NCBI GenBank assembly: GCA_949358305.1
Contig: OX442314.1
Span: 48,430,581 to 48,494,580 of the forward strand
Source of the DNA: Strigamia acuminata
Taxonomy: Eukaryota > Arthropoda > Chilopoda > Geophilomorpha > Linotaeniidae
DNA: 64,000 bases
Reading direction: 5' to 3'
The position numbers and the translations under genes are program-made. Of the stretch, positions 41,260-53,949 are shown one piece after another (position 1 is the stretch's first letter; each line of letters begins with the position of its first letter). The notes under the pieces are model-generated. The model made no database searches. It was not told the DNA's origin and saw only the letters and a list, made by a program, of their open reading frames with translations.

Positions 41260-43698
41260 AAATCGTGAGAAAACAATTTGGAATCTTTTTCATCAAATTA
41301 GAGAGGTTTTGGAGAAATTTCCTCTAATTATTCAAAATGGCGGCGCCCATGATGAATGTGACCAGCTTGTGTTTGTGCCATGAGAATCAGCTTTTGGAAA
41401 CAATTTCGAGTCAAATAACAACACAGGAACATTAGTGGGTTAGAACAATATAAAACAATTATTTATTTTTCCTTTATTTTCCGAATTTCGGACGTTATTG
41501 GACGTTATCGTTTGATATTGCGAGAAGCAATACGTATCGTCGACGAGACGATAATTACGAGACGGAAACGATTCAACGAGTGCCAAAGCGGGACGGAAAT
41601 TCTTTACAACCACACGTGAAGTGTGAACCTGAATTTTCTGGACGGAAACAAGCGGAAAGGAATTCAGAAACAAAGACGGAAAATTGGAGAACAATTGGCA
41701 GAACAACACGCGTGAAGCGTAATGCAACGAGAAGCACAGCAGGAAAGCATCTCGAAGACAACATTTATGAACAATTTTCGTGTTTATTTTCGGAATTATT
41801 ATATTATTAGCTTAGTGTTGTGCTAGAGTTGATACTAACTTACACTAAGAGCGAACTAACCTCGTAACACTTATGACGGTCACGGCCTTCTCCACTCGAT
41901 ATAACGACAATTTCGCCAATAGATGGCGCTGACGACCAAAAGTGGCAAATTCGAACAGAATTTCCAGTTTGATGTAAAATCACATAAAATGCAACTTTTA
42001 TGTGATTTCAATGTAGAGAATCAACTTTATCTTTATTTATTGAAGTAAATATTGATATTAAACTGTTTTGTGACAACTCTTGTCAAGTTATCACAAAACT
42101 AGGTTTAGGGGATTAACTCACCCCTCTGCACCTGCTTCCAGCTCGGACCCCCCTTGGTTAAGTTGAAAGACTTAATCCAAAAGTGTTCCTCGCTATCCAG
42201 TTCCTGTCCTGACCTAGCAGAGAGCTATGGCCTGTGTATCCAGTTCCTGTTGACCACCTGGACTGGAAATGTGTCCTGAGTATCCCATCACTCTGACCAG
42301 TGATTGGAGGGATTCAGGGGACCACTGCTCTCATTGGAGCAATGGCCAAGCTATTGTTTTCCCCGAGTATATACTTCCTCGCAACAGGAAGTAGCTCGCT
42401 CTTGACCAGATATTTGACTATATGTTTTCTTGAGCCCTTTCTACTACTCCGGTTGTCATGTTGATTGCGCAGACACTTGCTTGTCTGTTGATTGCGCAGT
42501 CAATGCCCCTTATACTGCGGGCCTATGACAACCTACATACGGCGTACACTTGACGTGGAGATGGGTGATATGATGCCTCCATGTCCGGGTGCCCGATGAC
42601 GGCTGTGTGGCCGTGAGGAGATCAGGTCGCGGCGATGAGTAGTAAGAATCCCGTCGGGCCGGATATAATTCAACAAGTGTTCCACAAGGCCTGCCAGTTA
42701 CAGTAAGCCACGGCTGCCGAACAGCGTGTCGAAAATGTAACATTAGGGTTGAAATAACTAAACTCGGAAAAGTTTAGTTAGATTAAATCCCCAGCTAGTT
42801 TATGTCACAACTCAGCATTGTGCATAAACATGGATACTTCTTCCAGAACTGTACAAAACTGAAGACTAGCTACATTAGCATTTACTTGCCAGTAAATGTG
42901 TAGCTAAATTGCCAACTTTATGTAAGCAGAATTATTACGAGTATTTACTGAATAAGTAATACTCTAATAAATACATCCATTACACGGAACCAGAAGTTAT
43001 GATTGTAAACTCGCAACAGTTTACTCTCGTATGAAGAACCATTTGACGTATCACACCAATTATAAATGTCTTAAAACATTTATAAGAGGTCAATTGGTAA
43101 ATGGCTCTTACAAGCCATTTAAACCAATAACCGCCCCAAGTTTGTGGCGATGCAGATACCGTCAACCGGACGTCCTCGGATACTAACCTTTTCATTACAG
43201 ATTTGAACCAGACCCCGATGTACAACTAGGACCAAATAATCAACCGATTCAGACGACATCTTACTGACCCGATGAAGCCGACTTGATATTATCATAGCGC
43301 CGTTTAGGCGAATGTATGTATAGTTAATCTACCCATTTATACGGCCAATTGTCGGCATAGTTAATGTATAACCGTAGTTTATGCAAATTGATTAATATAA
43401 TCACTTCACGGTGATTATATTTATATATCAATAAATATGTTATGTCTTGATAACCGCATGTGTCATTATTTTACCCAGTTCACACTTTAGGTTTGTTAAC
43501 TTATCTCTCAACTACTAGAATTGATAGACTTGCTTGTTATGCCAAAATACACATTTTGAGCGGATAGCGTCATCGAAAGGTCATCGTCACACACTGCACT
43601 TAGTTGCGAGTATTCAGTAGACAAAGTGTTTTTGACGAATACAAGTGTGCGTTTTGAGTGGGAAACCAAGTTTGGGCATTTTACAAGCGCACATCACG
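41260..43698 (+). other. Copia-B leader with an array of short hairpins
   Basis: 2.4 kb without a supported ORF. It contains at least a dozen near-perfect stem-loops, most with 6-base loops: for example 41977-42008 (13-bp stem), 42066-42098, 42287-42304, 42372-42393, 42755-42780 (10-bp), 42798-42829, 42867-42906, 43005-43024, 43061-43084, 43093-43128 and 43395-43420 (10-bp). TGTTGATTGCGCAG is repeated near 42460 and 42488. Part of it may be a nested insertion, but no ends or TSD are clear. Confidence 0.6.
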
Positions 43699-46600
43699 AT
43701 GGAATCGGACAAATTGGACAGGAAAGTCACACTATTGAATCGGACAAATTATGATGGTTGGAAGCAACAGATCAAGGTTCTGTTGATGCACCATGGCTGT
43801 TGGGCGTTTACGGACGGAACACAAAAAGCACTAGCCCCTGGAGCGTCGTGGAGAGCTCGATCCGACTACCAGTTGCGAAAGGGAAGGGCTTTCAGTCTGA
43901 TCTATTATTCAATCGAGGAGCAATACCACGAGCTGCTCAACGGGATTGAAGACGCCAAAACTGCATGGGACACACTAAAGACAAATTTCGAGCCAGTTTC
44001 GAGGGCACGTATAATACGTTTACTGGACGAATTTTTTAGTCTCAAGTACGATCCAGCCATGGAGACAATTGGGATTTTTGCCGCAAAAATTAGGAATGCT
44101 GCAAAGAAGTTGGCGGAAGTTAAACATCAGTTGGACAACTTATATCAGGCCTTCCAGTTGATTCGTTACTTGCCACAAGAGTTTCAATCAATTGTGCAGA
44201 GCATATACAGATGGGAAGACAAAGACTTTACACTGGAAAAGGTGGAAGTGGAGTTAGTGGCAGAAGAAGGTCGACTTGCACAACAGAGAAGGGATTCGGG
44301 CCAGGGGCCAATCGTCGATGCCTTCAGCACGGGGCCAAACAACTCCAACGCGAAAAATAACGACAACACGCCAAAGTTCCAGCAACAGCAGCAACAAGGG
44401 AATACTAGCCAAAACAGTCGTGGGTTTGGAGGAGGACAAAGAGGTGGACGATCAAATTATCGTGGAAACAAGAACACAAGGAACTTTCCAGGAAACACCA
44501 CCGGATCATCACCACGGGGGCCGTGTTTCCGATGCAATCAGCCAGGACACTGGGCGAGGGATTGCACAGTCCAACTCACACCAGCTAATAGCCAAAACAC
44601 GAATACTGTCGAAGAATTGGACACGGATATGATGAATGTTGGCTTCCTTACCGAATTGAGTGAAGAAGAGATGCTGCAGTGTGGCGCAACTAGCAGTTGT
44701 TGGATTTATGATACCGGGGCCACTGGGCATTTCTGTAAGGATAGGAATCAATTCGTAAATTTCCAAGAAATGAAAGGCACCATTAGCCAAGCAGATAAAA
44801 AGACCTTGATACAAATCCAAGAAGTAGGAGACGTGTGCGTGATGTGTGTGGTGGGAACGGACACAATCCCAATCACATTGAAGAAAGTGTATTACGCGCC
44901 CGATTTAAGAAGAAATCTATTGTCGGGACCTTGCATCGACGAAGCCAGATGCAAAGTGGCAATTGGCTCAGGAGTAGTGAAAATTTACGATCCACAATGG
45001 AAACGACAGTTGATGGAAGCAATTAAAAAGGACAGACTTTATTATGTCAAAACAAGTGATTCGAAACCCGACATTGAAAAATTGAAGTTGAAAGAAAGCA
45101 ACAAGGCGAGTACTGGAGAACAACAAACACAACAAACACAAGAACCAACCAGCTCGACCAAAAAGGCGTCTAATCCAGAAGAGGCGAGATTATGGCATGA
45201 GAGACTTGGACACATCTACTTCCCGAGCGTGCAAGAAATGAGCAAGCGAGATGCAGTAGTTGGACTACCGATTTTGGACGTGCCAATCACGCAATGTGAC
45301 GTTTGCACGCTGGCGAAGAAAAAGGCCATCTCTCATAAATCTCTACCAGGGATTAGGTCAAAACAGCCTTTAGAACTTTTGCACATGGACGTATGCGGGG
45401 CTTTTTCAACGCCAACACTTTCAGGAAATAGGTATTTCCTGACTATAACCGATGATTTTTCCCGTTATTCCACGGTTTACCTCATGAAACAAAAGGATGA
45501 AGTGTTCGGCATTTTTCAAAAACACGCAAAACGGATTGAAAGACTACTGGGAAAGTCAATCCTGGCCATCCGCACGGACAATGGGATGGAGTTTTGCTCC
45601 AATAAGTTTGGAGAGTATCTTGACCAACAAGGGATCGCTCACGAAAGGACAAATGCGTACACACCAGCCCAAAACGGTGTGTCTGAAAGATTAAACCAGA
45701 CATTAGCAAATGGGATGCGAGCGCTCATTTACGACGCACAACTGGAACATCGCTTTTGGGGCGAGGCAATTTTAACTTTCAACTACCTCAGGAATAGGAT
45801 AGCGAAGTTAAACTCAGACAAAACACCAATGGAGTTATATTATGGCCGCAAACCATCACTTCGGCATTTACGAAAATTTGGAAGTCTGTGTTTTGTGCAA
45901 AAGCAAGTACGTGATGGAAAAATAGACAATAAAGGACTGCACGGCATCATGTTAGGATATTCCAGAATTACAAAGGGCTATAGAGTCTGGTTACCTGATT
46001 TTTCAAAAGTGATTGAGACCAGCGACGTAAAATTCGTTGAGAGCAGGCGCGGTGTTGAAGGCGTGCTGGGCCTACCCGAGAAATACACGACATACATTGA
46101 TAATCTCAATGATAACTTGGATAACGACAATGACCGTCAATACTACTCAGACGAGGACGTGAGGCCACCGCTACCCCCGCCACAACCCATTAAGAAGAAA
46201 GAGGAAGAAGAATTACCTCCAGTCAGGTTGAAGTTTAGACTGCCGGAAGATGCATTGCGACACAATTTGCCAGCAGCAAAGCAACCAAACGATTTGCAAC
46301 AACCTGGACAGGTTTTTCCAAACCCAATTCCGACCATACCAGCTCTCGTATGGAAAAAGACTGAGAAGACAAGACCAACGGGTCAGAAAGATATTGAGTA
46401 TACGATCGAGGGATATGATAAACCAAGACTGCGCTCAATTCCGGAAGTCAAACGCTATTGTGTGGAGCACAATCTCCGCATTCCGGAACACCTTTTTGAC
46501 GACAAAAGGAAAAAGAAGCCTTCCGAATCGAATGTGACTGCGGATGACATTGACGTTGACTTGGAGGCGAATCATCTCGAAGTATTTATACCAACGCGCT

Positions 46601-48129
46601 TTGAACAAGTCGCCAATGCACCTGAAAAACAACAGTGGGATCAAGCGATGTGCGACGAGATTGATACGATGCACGAGCGTGAGGTGTGGGAGTTGGTTCC
46701 ACCGCCGCCAGACACCAAGATTATTGGCTGCAAGTGGATTTACACCACTAAACAGAACGATGAGGGGAAAATCGCGCGCTATAAAGCGAGACTCGTCGCG
46801 CAAGGCTTCTCACAAGTCTACAGCGAGTCGTACGAAGAAACATTTTCACCAGTAGTCGACTTCTCTATCGTTCGATTTATGTTCACGTTGCTTGTCTGCA
46901 TGTTGAAGTGGAGTTACATCCAAGCCGACGTGAAGTGTGCTTATCTCTACGCAAAGTTACACAAAACCGTTTACATGCGCCAGCCAAAGGGTTTTGTTTG
47001 CCAAGGCAAGGAAAACTATGTCTGTAAACTCCTCCGTGCAATTTACGGCTTGCACCAGTCAGGACGTGAATGGGGAATTGGAGGACACTTTGCTTGGACT
47101 CGGACTGCAACACGTAAATTGGTGCAACTGCGTCTATAAATATGGAAACATCGCATATTTAATAGTTTACGTGGACGACATTGTAGTTTTCGGAAAGCAG
47201 TATGAAGATGCCATAAATGTGTTGAACATGGTCAAAACACAATTCGATTTGGTCATTCTTGGACAGACAAAAAAATTGTTAGGCGTCGAATTTACCTCAT
47301 ATAGAGAGCAGATGGTGTTACATCAAAAGACCTACATCAATAAAGTCTTGTTGAAATTCGATGGCAGCCAATGGTAAAGTCCACCATTCTTACCAAACAA
47401 CAATGTCCGAGCACGATCGAAGACTTTAGGATTATGGAAAAAATCCCCTACCGGAACCTACTGGGATGTTTGGCATTTATTGGATCAAGAACCAGACCCG
47501 ACTTAACGTATGCCATCAACATCCTTAGCCAATTTCAGTCCAATCCAGGATGGGACCATTGAATCGCATTGCTGGATTTGCTGAGTTACCTCAGGACAAC
47601 AAAGAGCCTTGGATTGATGCTCTTCCCGAATGATCGTGTCGAGGTCGTTGGCTACAGTGATTCCGATTATGCCAACAATAGGGACGACAGAATTTCCGTT
47701 GGAGGAACTATTATATTGCTAGGAAATTCACCCGTATATTGGAGAACGTTCAAACAACGAAACGTCACATTATCGACCATGGAGGCAGAATATGTAGCTC
47801 TTACTGAAACAGTAAAAGACTACATATGGATTCTGAGAGTCTTATACGAGATTGTTCCCGAATTAGCGGATAAATTCAATCACCATGTGTTATGCGATAA
47901 TATATCGACAGTCGATTTTACAAAGTCTAACGTCGAGAATCGCAAAACAAAACATATCGACGTGCGATATCACTTCATTCGGGAGCTAGTAAGAAGAGAT
48001 AATCTTCAGATTACACACGTGGGCACTAAGTGCAATTATGCGGATATTTTCACGAAATCCGTGGATAAAACTGATTTAGTGTATTTCTGTAATCGTTTCT
48101 TGGTTGATATGGATATATTAAGAGCTTGA
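43699..48129 (+). pseudogene. Copia-B gag-pol (frameshifted)
   Basis: Starts MESDKLDRKVTLLNRTNYDG. Gag is followed by the zinc knuckle CFRCNQPGHWARDC, protease WIYDTGATGHFC, integrase (HERLGHIYFP, CDVCTLAK, LLHMDVCGAF, IRTDNGMEFC, NGVSERLNQT), RT start (ARLVAQGFSQ, DVKCAYLYAKL, YGLHQSGREW), then a frameshift near 47070. The YVDDIVVF block lies in another frame (to 47377). A further shift near 47370, then an in-frame TGA at 47560-47562, precede the RNase H part (CDNISTVDFT, NRKTKHIDVRYHFIRE). The chain cannot make a full polyprotein as it stands. Confidence 0.9.
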
Positions 48130-48147
48130 TAATACGAGGGGGCCGAT

Positions 48148-48453
48148 TGTTGAAATATCATGTATTATGTATCGTATTGTCAAGCAGCGACACTTTGTAT
48201 TTATTGTGACCTTTTGTTTATGTTTGCATTTGGCTAAAACTAATAGCCGTGATTATGTTTACAAGTGTGTTTGTATTTATCACCATAAGGTGGCGTCGTA
48301 TACCTATTGGCATGTCATGTGACAAGAGAATAAAACACTCACTCTTTACTATGTTTTCAACCAGGTAACAAGGTGTGCACTTTATTTCAAGCTACTGTTT
48401 TCTACACCACTGCAGAACACGGAATTCATTGTGATTTCCAACACAATTCAACA
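48148..48453 (+). repeat. Copia-B 3' LTR
   Basis: Identical to 40940-41245 by eye; TSD CGGGC follows. Confidence 0.93.
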
Positions 48454-51236
48454 CGGGCCTTGGTCGTCGCACCCCGTCGATAAGTTCTCGAGGTGTTCGT
48501 GCAGGTCTTCTTCATCGGTTGATTCCTCTGCCGGTTCGGCGACCGCCGCGGGAGGTGACACTTCTTCTGCTTTTGCCGGGGCGGCTAATTCAGTCGAAGT
48601 CACCTGCATCGCCGTGGTCGTCGGGGCTTTCTTTGGGGCGGCAATCGGGTTGCTTGGGAGCGTTATAACGGTTTTTGGTGTTAACGTCCGTCCCAAGGAC
48701 GCCTCAGTGAGGCTCATTATGCCGCTGAGGTATTCGCTCGGTCTCATTAGTTTCTCGGAAGCTTTATGGCGTTCGGCGCTGGTTATCAGCCGCTTTTCGT
48801 GGGCTTCCGCCTTTTCGGGTGGCAGTGAGGCGTAGTACCTTTGTTCTATCTCCAGCGTATTGGTCAGGAGGTAATTACTGACATCCCGATAGTCGCCAGT
48901 GCGGGGAGCACGCATGTCCAGCAATATTCGTTGTGAATGTGCTGACAATCCCCCATAGAAAATCATCGTAAACCCGGCAGGGTTAATTTCGTACGGTGCT
49001 CGGGCGAAGAGTAATTTCGCTCGGGCGTCATAATCGGCGAGTGTTTCACCTGGGGCTTGACGTAGGCCGCGCAATTTGTTGCTGATCTCGTCTGGTGTCT
49101 CGCCGTATCGAAGGTCGAATTGGACGAGAAAATCGTCCCAGGTCGGATTTTTCAGTCCTTGGTACCACTCGCGGGCTGATCCGGTGGTTAACTCCACTAG
49201 GCCGTGTGTAAGCATATCGGCGACGGTCGCCTTTGTAGCTTTCTTGATTCTCATGACTTCGTCGAGGAAGCGGTCTCCCGCTTTCCACGAACCGTCGAAT
49301 CGTGTCTGCACGTAGTGTTGCCAGCGGATGTTACCCGTGGCTTCGGCAGCGGGTTCATTACGTACGCTATATTTGCGTTTGACTCTTTCACCGGCACGGT
49401 TATGTTCATCTCCGGGGTGGCCCAGGTCGATTCCTTCCTTTCGGAAAGAGTTCAATAAGGCACGTCCCAGTTCAGCCATTGTATACTGTCGGCCGGCAGA
49501 GTCTTGGAAATTCCCCTCCTGTATGGAAGGGCGAGAGCTGTGTGAAGATCGGTTGGAGGCATTCGGTCGGTCCGAGTGGCGCTGGTCGCTGCCTCGGCTT
49601 TCTCGGTGCGATCCGGATGACGGCCGACTTTGGTCGTCGTCGTCCAACGAATCAGAGGGGTCGGAAGGGTCGCCTTGTGGGCGGTCTCTCGGTCCCTTTG
49701 GGGGAACCTCTTCGCCACCCCGTGATTTCTTCGAGCCTCCGGAGGGCGGCGGCTCCTTTTCGTCGCTGTTCCCGTAAAAAGAATGCCACTTATTTTCTTC
49801 GCTTTCTGGGCGTTCGCGGTCCTTATTCGCGTTCTTTTTGTTGAGTAACGCGTCAATTGCGGCGCTTCTTTCGGATCGTTTCGAAGGGTTACGGTTTCTG
49901 GATTTTCTGTCCGGTTGGTCGCCTTCCTGCGACTTCCTCTTTTTTGTTTCGGCGTTGGAGCCACTGGCGGGCTCTTTGTCCGCTTTCGGATCCTCCTTTT
50001 TATTTCTCTCCGAAACGTCCTGCTCGTACTCTCTTTGGAATTTCTCTGTTTCCTTTTCCCAGTTTTCGGCTTCCCATCGTTTTTGTTCGTCAATTATCGC
50101 TTTTTTCTTGGCTTGGTACTCGTCGGTCCATCTGTCCCGTTCCCATTCTTCCTGTTCTCGAAGAAATTGCTCCTTTTCTCTCTTTGCTTCTTCGGCTTTC
50201 ATCCTTTCGTGGTATTGCTCTTCCCACTTCTGGTGTTGCCGCTGAGCTTCTTCTCTTAGTTTCTGCAATTTCTCGGCTTTTCGTTGGGCTAGGAGGGCTC
50301 GGAATTGGTCTTCGTAGTCTGGGCTTCTCTGTGCCTTCCTTCTACGGTATTATTCCATTCTCTTCGTATTTTTGCTTCCTGCTCTTCTCTTATCTCTTGC
50401 ACCATTTCTTCCGTTCTCTCCGTGGTCCTTTTTTCACGCCGTAGTCGTTCTTCTTCCTCGTTCCAGAGTTCTCTCCTCTCAGCGCTTACTCTACGTTGGC
50501 GGTTTATTGTCTCCTGCCTCGCTTCTTCGCGGGCTTTCTCCCGTGATTCGTGAAGGGCTTTGTGAGGGTCGGGGACGAAGTTACCTACGTCACTCGGCGT
50601 TTCTTGCGCTACAGGCGTCTCCGCCGCTGGTCTTGCGACTGGCGTCGGGGCCTGTGCTGCGCAAATCGCTTTAGTGAGTATAGTAATCGAGTCCCAAACT
50701 GACGTTCCCGGCGGAATATCGGTTACTGCTTTCAGTCGGGCCGCTTGTTGCGATAGGTGAATTAAATGGGCTACCTCGGGGGAAACAGGGGCAGGTCTCG
50801 CCGAGGCACGGGAGGCCATCGGGGTCCCGCTCGTGTTTCTCGCCGGAGTTTCATTCAAGGGGGCAGATTGGTGGCTTTGTGCTGGTGATGGGTTGCCGTT
50901 GTTCGTGGTTGTTCGTCTCGGAGTTTCTGTCTTCTCCTCGGCCACCAGTATCGACACTCGTCCTGTTGTTGTATCGCGAATTTCTTCTTGATTTTATAGG
51001 ACTTCCGTATCGGTATCTTCGACAAAGGGCATATCTGAGGAGAGCGGCTCTCGCTCGGGCTCGGTTAGGGCCTCGAGCGAAGCAGCTGCTTCCTCTTTCT
51101 GCGCCTTTGCTTTCCTCCGATTCGCTCGGGCTTTCGCCTTCGCGGATGGTTCAGGAACCGGGCCACCCGACCTTAAGTTATAGTCGGAGGTCCGTTTTCC
51201 CTTATCAGACGCGGATTGTTCGTCTTTGTCTGACAT
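48454..51236 (-). pseudogene. Gypsy gag (nonsense and frameshift)
   Basis: Starts MSDKDEQSASDKGKRTSDYN at 51236. An in-frame TAA at about 50994-50996 interrupts it, reading continues in the same frame to near 50340 and then shifts frame. The remainder has a very long charged coiled coil (EEQYHERMKAEEAKREKEQF region), an Asp/Glu/Arg/Ser-rich spacer, and a Retrotrans_gag-type capsid domain (WDDFLVQFDLRYGETPDEIS, LRQAPGETLADYDARAKLLF). It runs to the Copia-B TSD and continues at 40939. The long coiled-coil N-terminus is larger than in common Gypsy gags. Confidence 0.85.
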
Positions 51237-51311
51237 ATTTTAGGTTAATTCTTCGATTTGGGTTATTATATTAAATGAGAGATCACAAGTTCAGTTGAGA
51301 TTTATTTCAAA

Positions 51312-51329
51312 ATCCCGGACAGGCCCCCA
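51312..51329 (-). other. Gypsy primer binding site, tRNA-Pro-like
   Basis: Two bases inside the 5' LTR the minus strand reads TGGGGGCCTGTCCGGGAT, differing at two bases from the tRNA-Pro primer site TGGGGGCTCGTCCGGGAT of mammalian gammaretroviruses. Confidence 0.75.
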
Positions 51330-51331
51330 CG

Positions 51332-52154
51332 TGTCGCGTCCTACCTGGTGATAGGTTTAAAGAGCTAACGTGTATTACTTTACCTGTGATTCTACTAAAT
51401 ATGTAAATTACCCAAATGAATACTAAGTATATGTAAATGAACAAATAGGTTTATTCAATAGGCGTAAGCCTTAAAATACACTCAGTATAAAACTAGAGTC
51501 GACTTGGTCAGAGTCGAACAAAGGATTTCCCAAGATGGCGTCGTCGATTCCGCGTGGTCGGCGGAACAAAGGCGGCGTCTCGAGTTTGTCGTTAATTCGT
51601 CACGGATTCGTCGTTCACGGACGCGGTGGAATGCTCTTTCGAGTCTTCTATCCGTGCCTGTTGTCTAGGGGTTGGTTTTAGCGTCGCAAGACTCCGACTC
51701 CGTCCAGAAACGAGGAGTTTCTTACAGGGCGCTCGGACACTTCGCAATGGAATAACCGTGGGTCGGTTATTCAGTGTGAATCCACAAGGGTTATTTTCCT
51801 GCTTTCGCGGGGAAATAACACAGTGTAAATTCGTGAGAGTTACAGTTGCACTGGAACCAGCGGTCCTCGATCAATCCTAACTTTTAGTTGAAGTTGGCCT
51901 GACGGTGAGGTAGTTGCTGTGTTCTTGGTGTCGTTTTTGTAAGTTCTGCTTGTAGGGCGCAAAACTCTACCTGATATAGGCCAGGGTGAGGGGCCTGGCT
52001 CGGCCAATGGGGGCCGTCCACGCATCACCTCACCCCCTCGGGGCACGCGCTTCCCAGGGGGGGAAGGCGGAGCCAACGCGAGGGAACTGACCTTTCCTAG
52101 TGACTCATGCGGATGGCGCCCACTGGAGGGGCGACCACCCGCAGGGTCACCACA
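51332..52154 (-). repeat. 5' LTR of the Gypsy element
   Basis: 823 bp, uninterrupted. Provides the empty site for the Tc1/mariner insertion in the other LTR. Confidence 0.93.
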
Positions 52155-52271
52155 TGTGTTTCTTGTACATTAGGGTGTTTGCGGTTGCCAATTGTTCCTT
52201 ATAATTATGAGTTACAAGCTCATAATTATAAAAATGGACTTATAACATAACTCCTCAACTTTTACACTAGA

Positions 52272-52728
52272 GAGTTTGCGGGATACATTTTTTCCTTACA
52301 GTTTAACACTATACCGTAAAAAACAGTATAAGGGTAAAATGATAAAATAAGTCTTTGCGGGCTGCATTTTCCTCTTATCAGAACACTATTTTAGCCAACT
52401 ACTGCAAAAAAACATATTGCAATTTTTTTGTCACGTATCATTCAATCTACGTACTTATGACCGTCAAATTCGCTTTGGTCTCACTTGAAATTCGGCGGAA
52501 TTAAGAGCACAATCCTTCGTGATACGTGATGTGGTTTCTGCCAGAAAATAGTCACCATTTGCAATGGGCGGGGCATACAATAGAGTGTTTTGTATTCTAA
52601 TTAGCTAGGCTATATTTTATTTTAGTGTTAAAAACGATACACTAAAGGTTTTTCCCTTAATGATATGGTACTTAAATAATGTACTGTGGAGCAAAATAAA
52701 AGGAAAATGCATCTCGCAAACTCTCTAT
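52272..52728. mobile_element. MITE copy 1
   Basis: About 457 bp, ends AGAGAGTTTGCGGGA and TCTCGCAAACTCTCT (complementary). Strongly similar to copy 2 through the interior (GTCACGTATCATTCAATCTA etc.). Non-coding. Confidence 0.8.
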
Positions 52729-53493
52729 TGTATAATTCCATATATAATATAATATAATAATGCCAGACGTTAGACGGCATGTTATGAAATGGATCTTCTC
52801 TTACAACAACACAATGCCGCCGTCGATACGGATACAATTCGGTTAACAGGATTGCAACTCATTGACCTTTGCTTCAAACATTTTCGTTGGCAAACCGTGG
52901 GCCTTTTCTATAAAACGGTGATTATGCATGCCGATGAAGTATCAATTGATGAGTTTCGGTGATTGGTGTTTGTAATCATGGAACTAAAACGAATTACTAA
53001 TCAAGGATTTTTCTCATTTTCAAAACCCATCAAGTAATTTCAAATTTATTTATTTACCATATTTTACCGATTAAGAGCCGCTCTCGAATAGCAGCCGCAG
53101 CGGAGACACTAAGAATACCATATTTTTGCAAAAGTACGGTATTGTTTCCGTATTTGATCTCACAGACGATGAACGTACCGGTACGCTTCGTTCATGACGT
53201 TCAGACTTCGTTTGTTACATTAAACAAATGTAACAAACAAAAAACCGAAATTATAATTACTGACAAAAATGGCAGTTTTGAATAAGAGCCGCGGCATTTA
53301 ATTGATAAAACACGGTATTTATTTATTTATATTTTATTTTAATTTTTTATTTTTTTTAAATGCAAGGGGAAGGGTTGTCTAAAAAAATTTAATGCAGAGG
53401 AACCTCTAATAAGTCTAAACTATAATGAGAATGGGTTTCCATTTGGAATCTGTAAGTGTCTACAGCCAATTAACTATGTAAGTATGACTTTTA

Positions 53494-53949
53494 TTAGAGA
53501 GTTTGCGGAATGCAATTTTTTACTTACAGTTTAACACTATACGGTAAAAAAATAATATAAGGGGAAAATGATAAAATAAGTTTTTGCGGGCTGCATTTTC
53601 CCGTTATCAGAACACTATTTTAGCCAACTACTGCAAAAAAACATGTTGCAATTTTTTTGTCACGTATCATTCAATCTACGTACTTATGACCGTCAAATTT
53701 GCTTTGGTCTCGCTTGAAATTCAGCGGAATTAGAGCACAATCTGTCGTGATACGTGATGTTGTTTCTGCCACAAAATAGTCGCCATTTGCAATGGGCGGA
53801 TCTAACAATATAGTGTTCTGAATTCTAATTAGCTACGCTATATTTTATTTTAGTGTTAAAAACGATACACTAAAGGTTTTTCCCTTAACGAAATGGTACT
53901 TAGTGTACCGTGGAACAAAATAAGGGAAAAATGCAACTCGCAAACTCTC
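53494..53949. mobile_element. MITE copy 2
   Basis: Same family and orientation as copy 1, with scattered substitutions and short indels. TIR AGAGAGTTTGCGGAATGCA against AATGCAACTCGCAAACTCTC. A TATT on each side is a possible TSD. Confidence 0.8.

Larger units (their letters stand above)
40940..48453 (+). mobile_element. Copia-type LTR retrotransposon B, defective
   Basis: LTRs 40940-41245 and 48148-48453 (306 bp each) begin TGTTGAAATATC, end ATTCAACA and look identical. TSD is CGGGC (40935-40939, 48454-48458). A GAGGGGGCC purine run precedes the 3' LTR. Domain order protease-IN-RT-RNase H is Copia. The leader is unusually long (2.45 kb) and pol carries at least two frameshifts and a stop, despite the identical LTRs. 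Confidence 0.94.
6349..52154 (-). mobile_element. Gypsy-type LTR retrotransposon, host of four nested insertions
   Basis: Both LTRs begin, on the plus strand, TGTCGCGTCC and end TCACCACA. Flanks carry a 4-bp TSD (TGTG at 6345-6348 and 52155-52158), the size usual for Gypsy/Ty3. The order on the minus strand is 5' LTR, tRNA-Pro-like primer site, gag, protease, RT, RNase H, integrase, extra ORF, polypurine tract, 3' LTR. This RT-before-IN order is Gypsy, not Copia. The two LTRs differ at roughly 1% of positions plus small indels and the genes have nonsense and frameshift changes, so the copy is old and inactive. Four later elements interrupt it at 6968, 16044, 22938 and 40940. Confidence 0.92.

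Noticed and set aside
42066-43484. Nested solo LTR in the Copia-B leader (TGTGACAACT...TTCACA)
   Set aside because: Candidate ends exist but the flanking bases do not form a TSD; left as an unexplained hairpin-rich leader.
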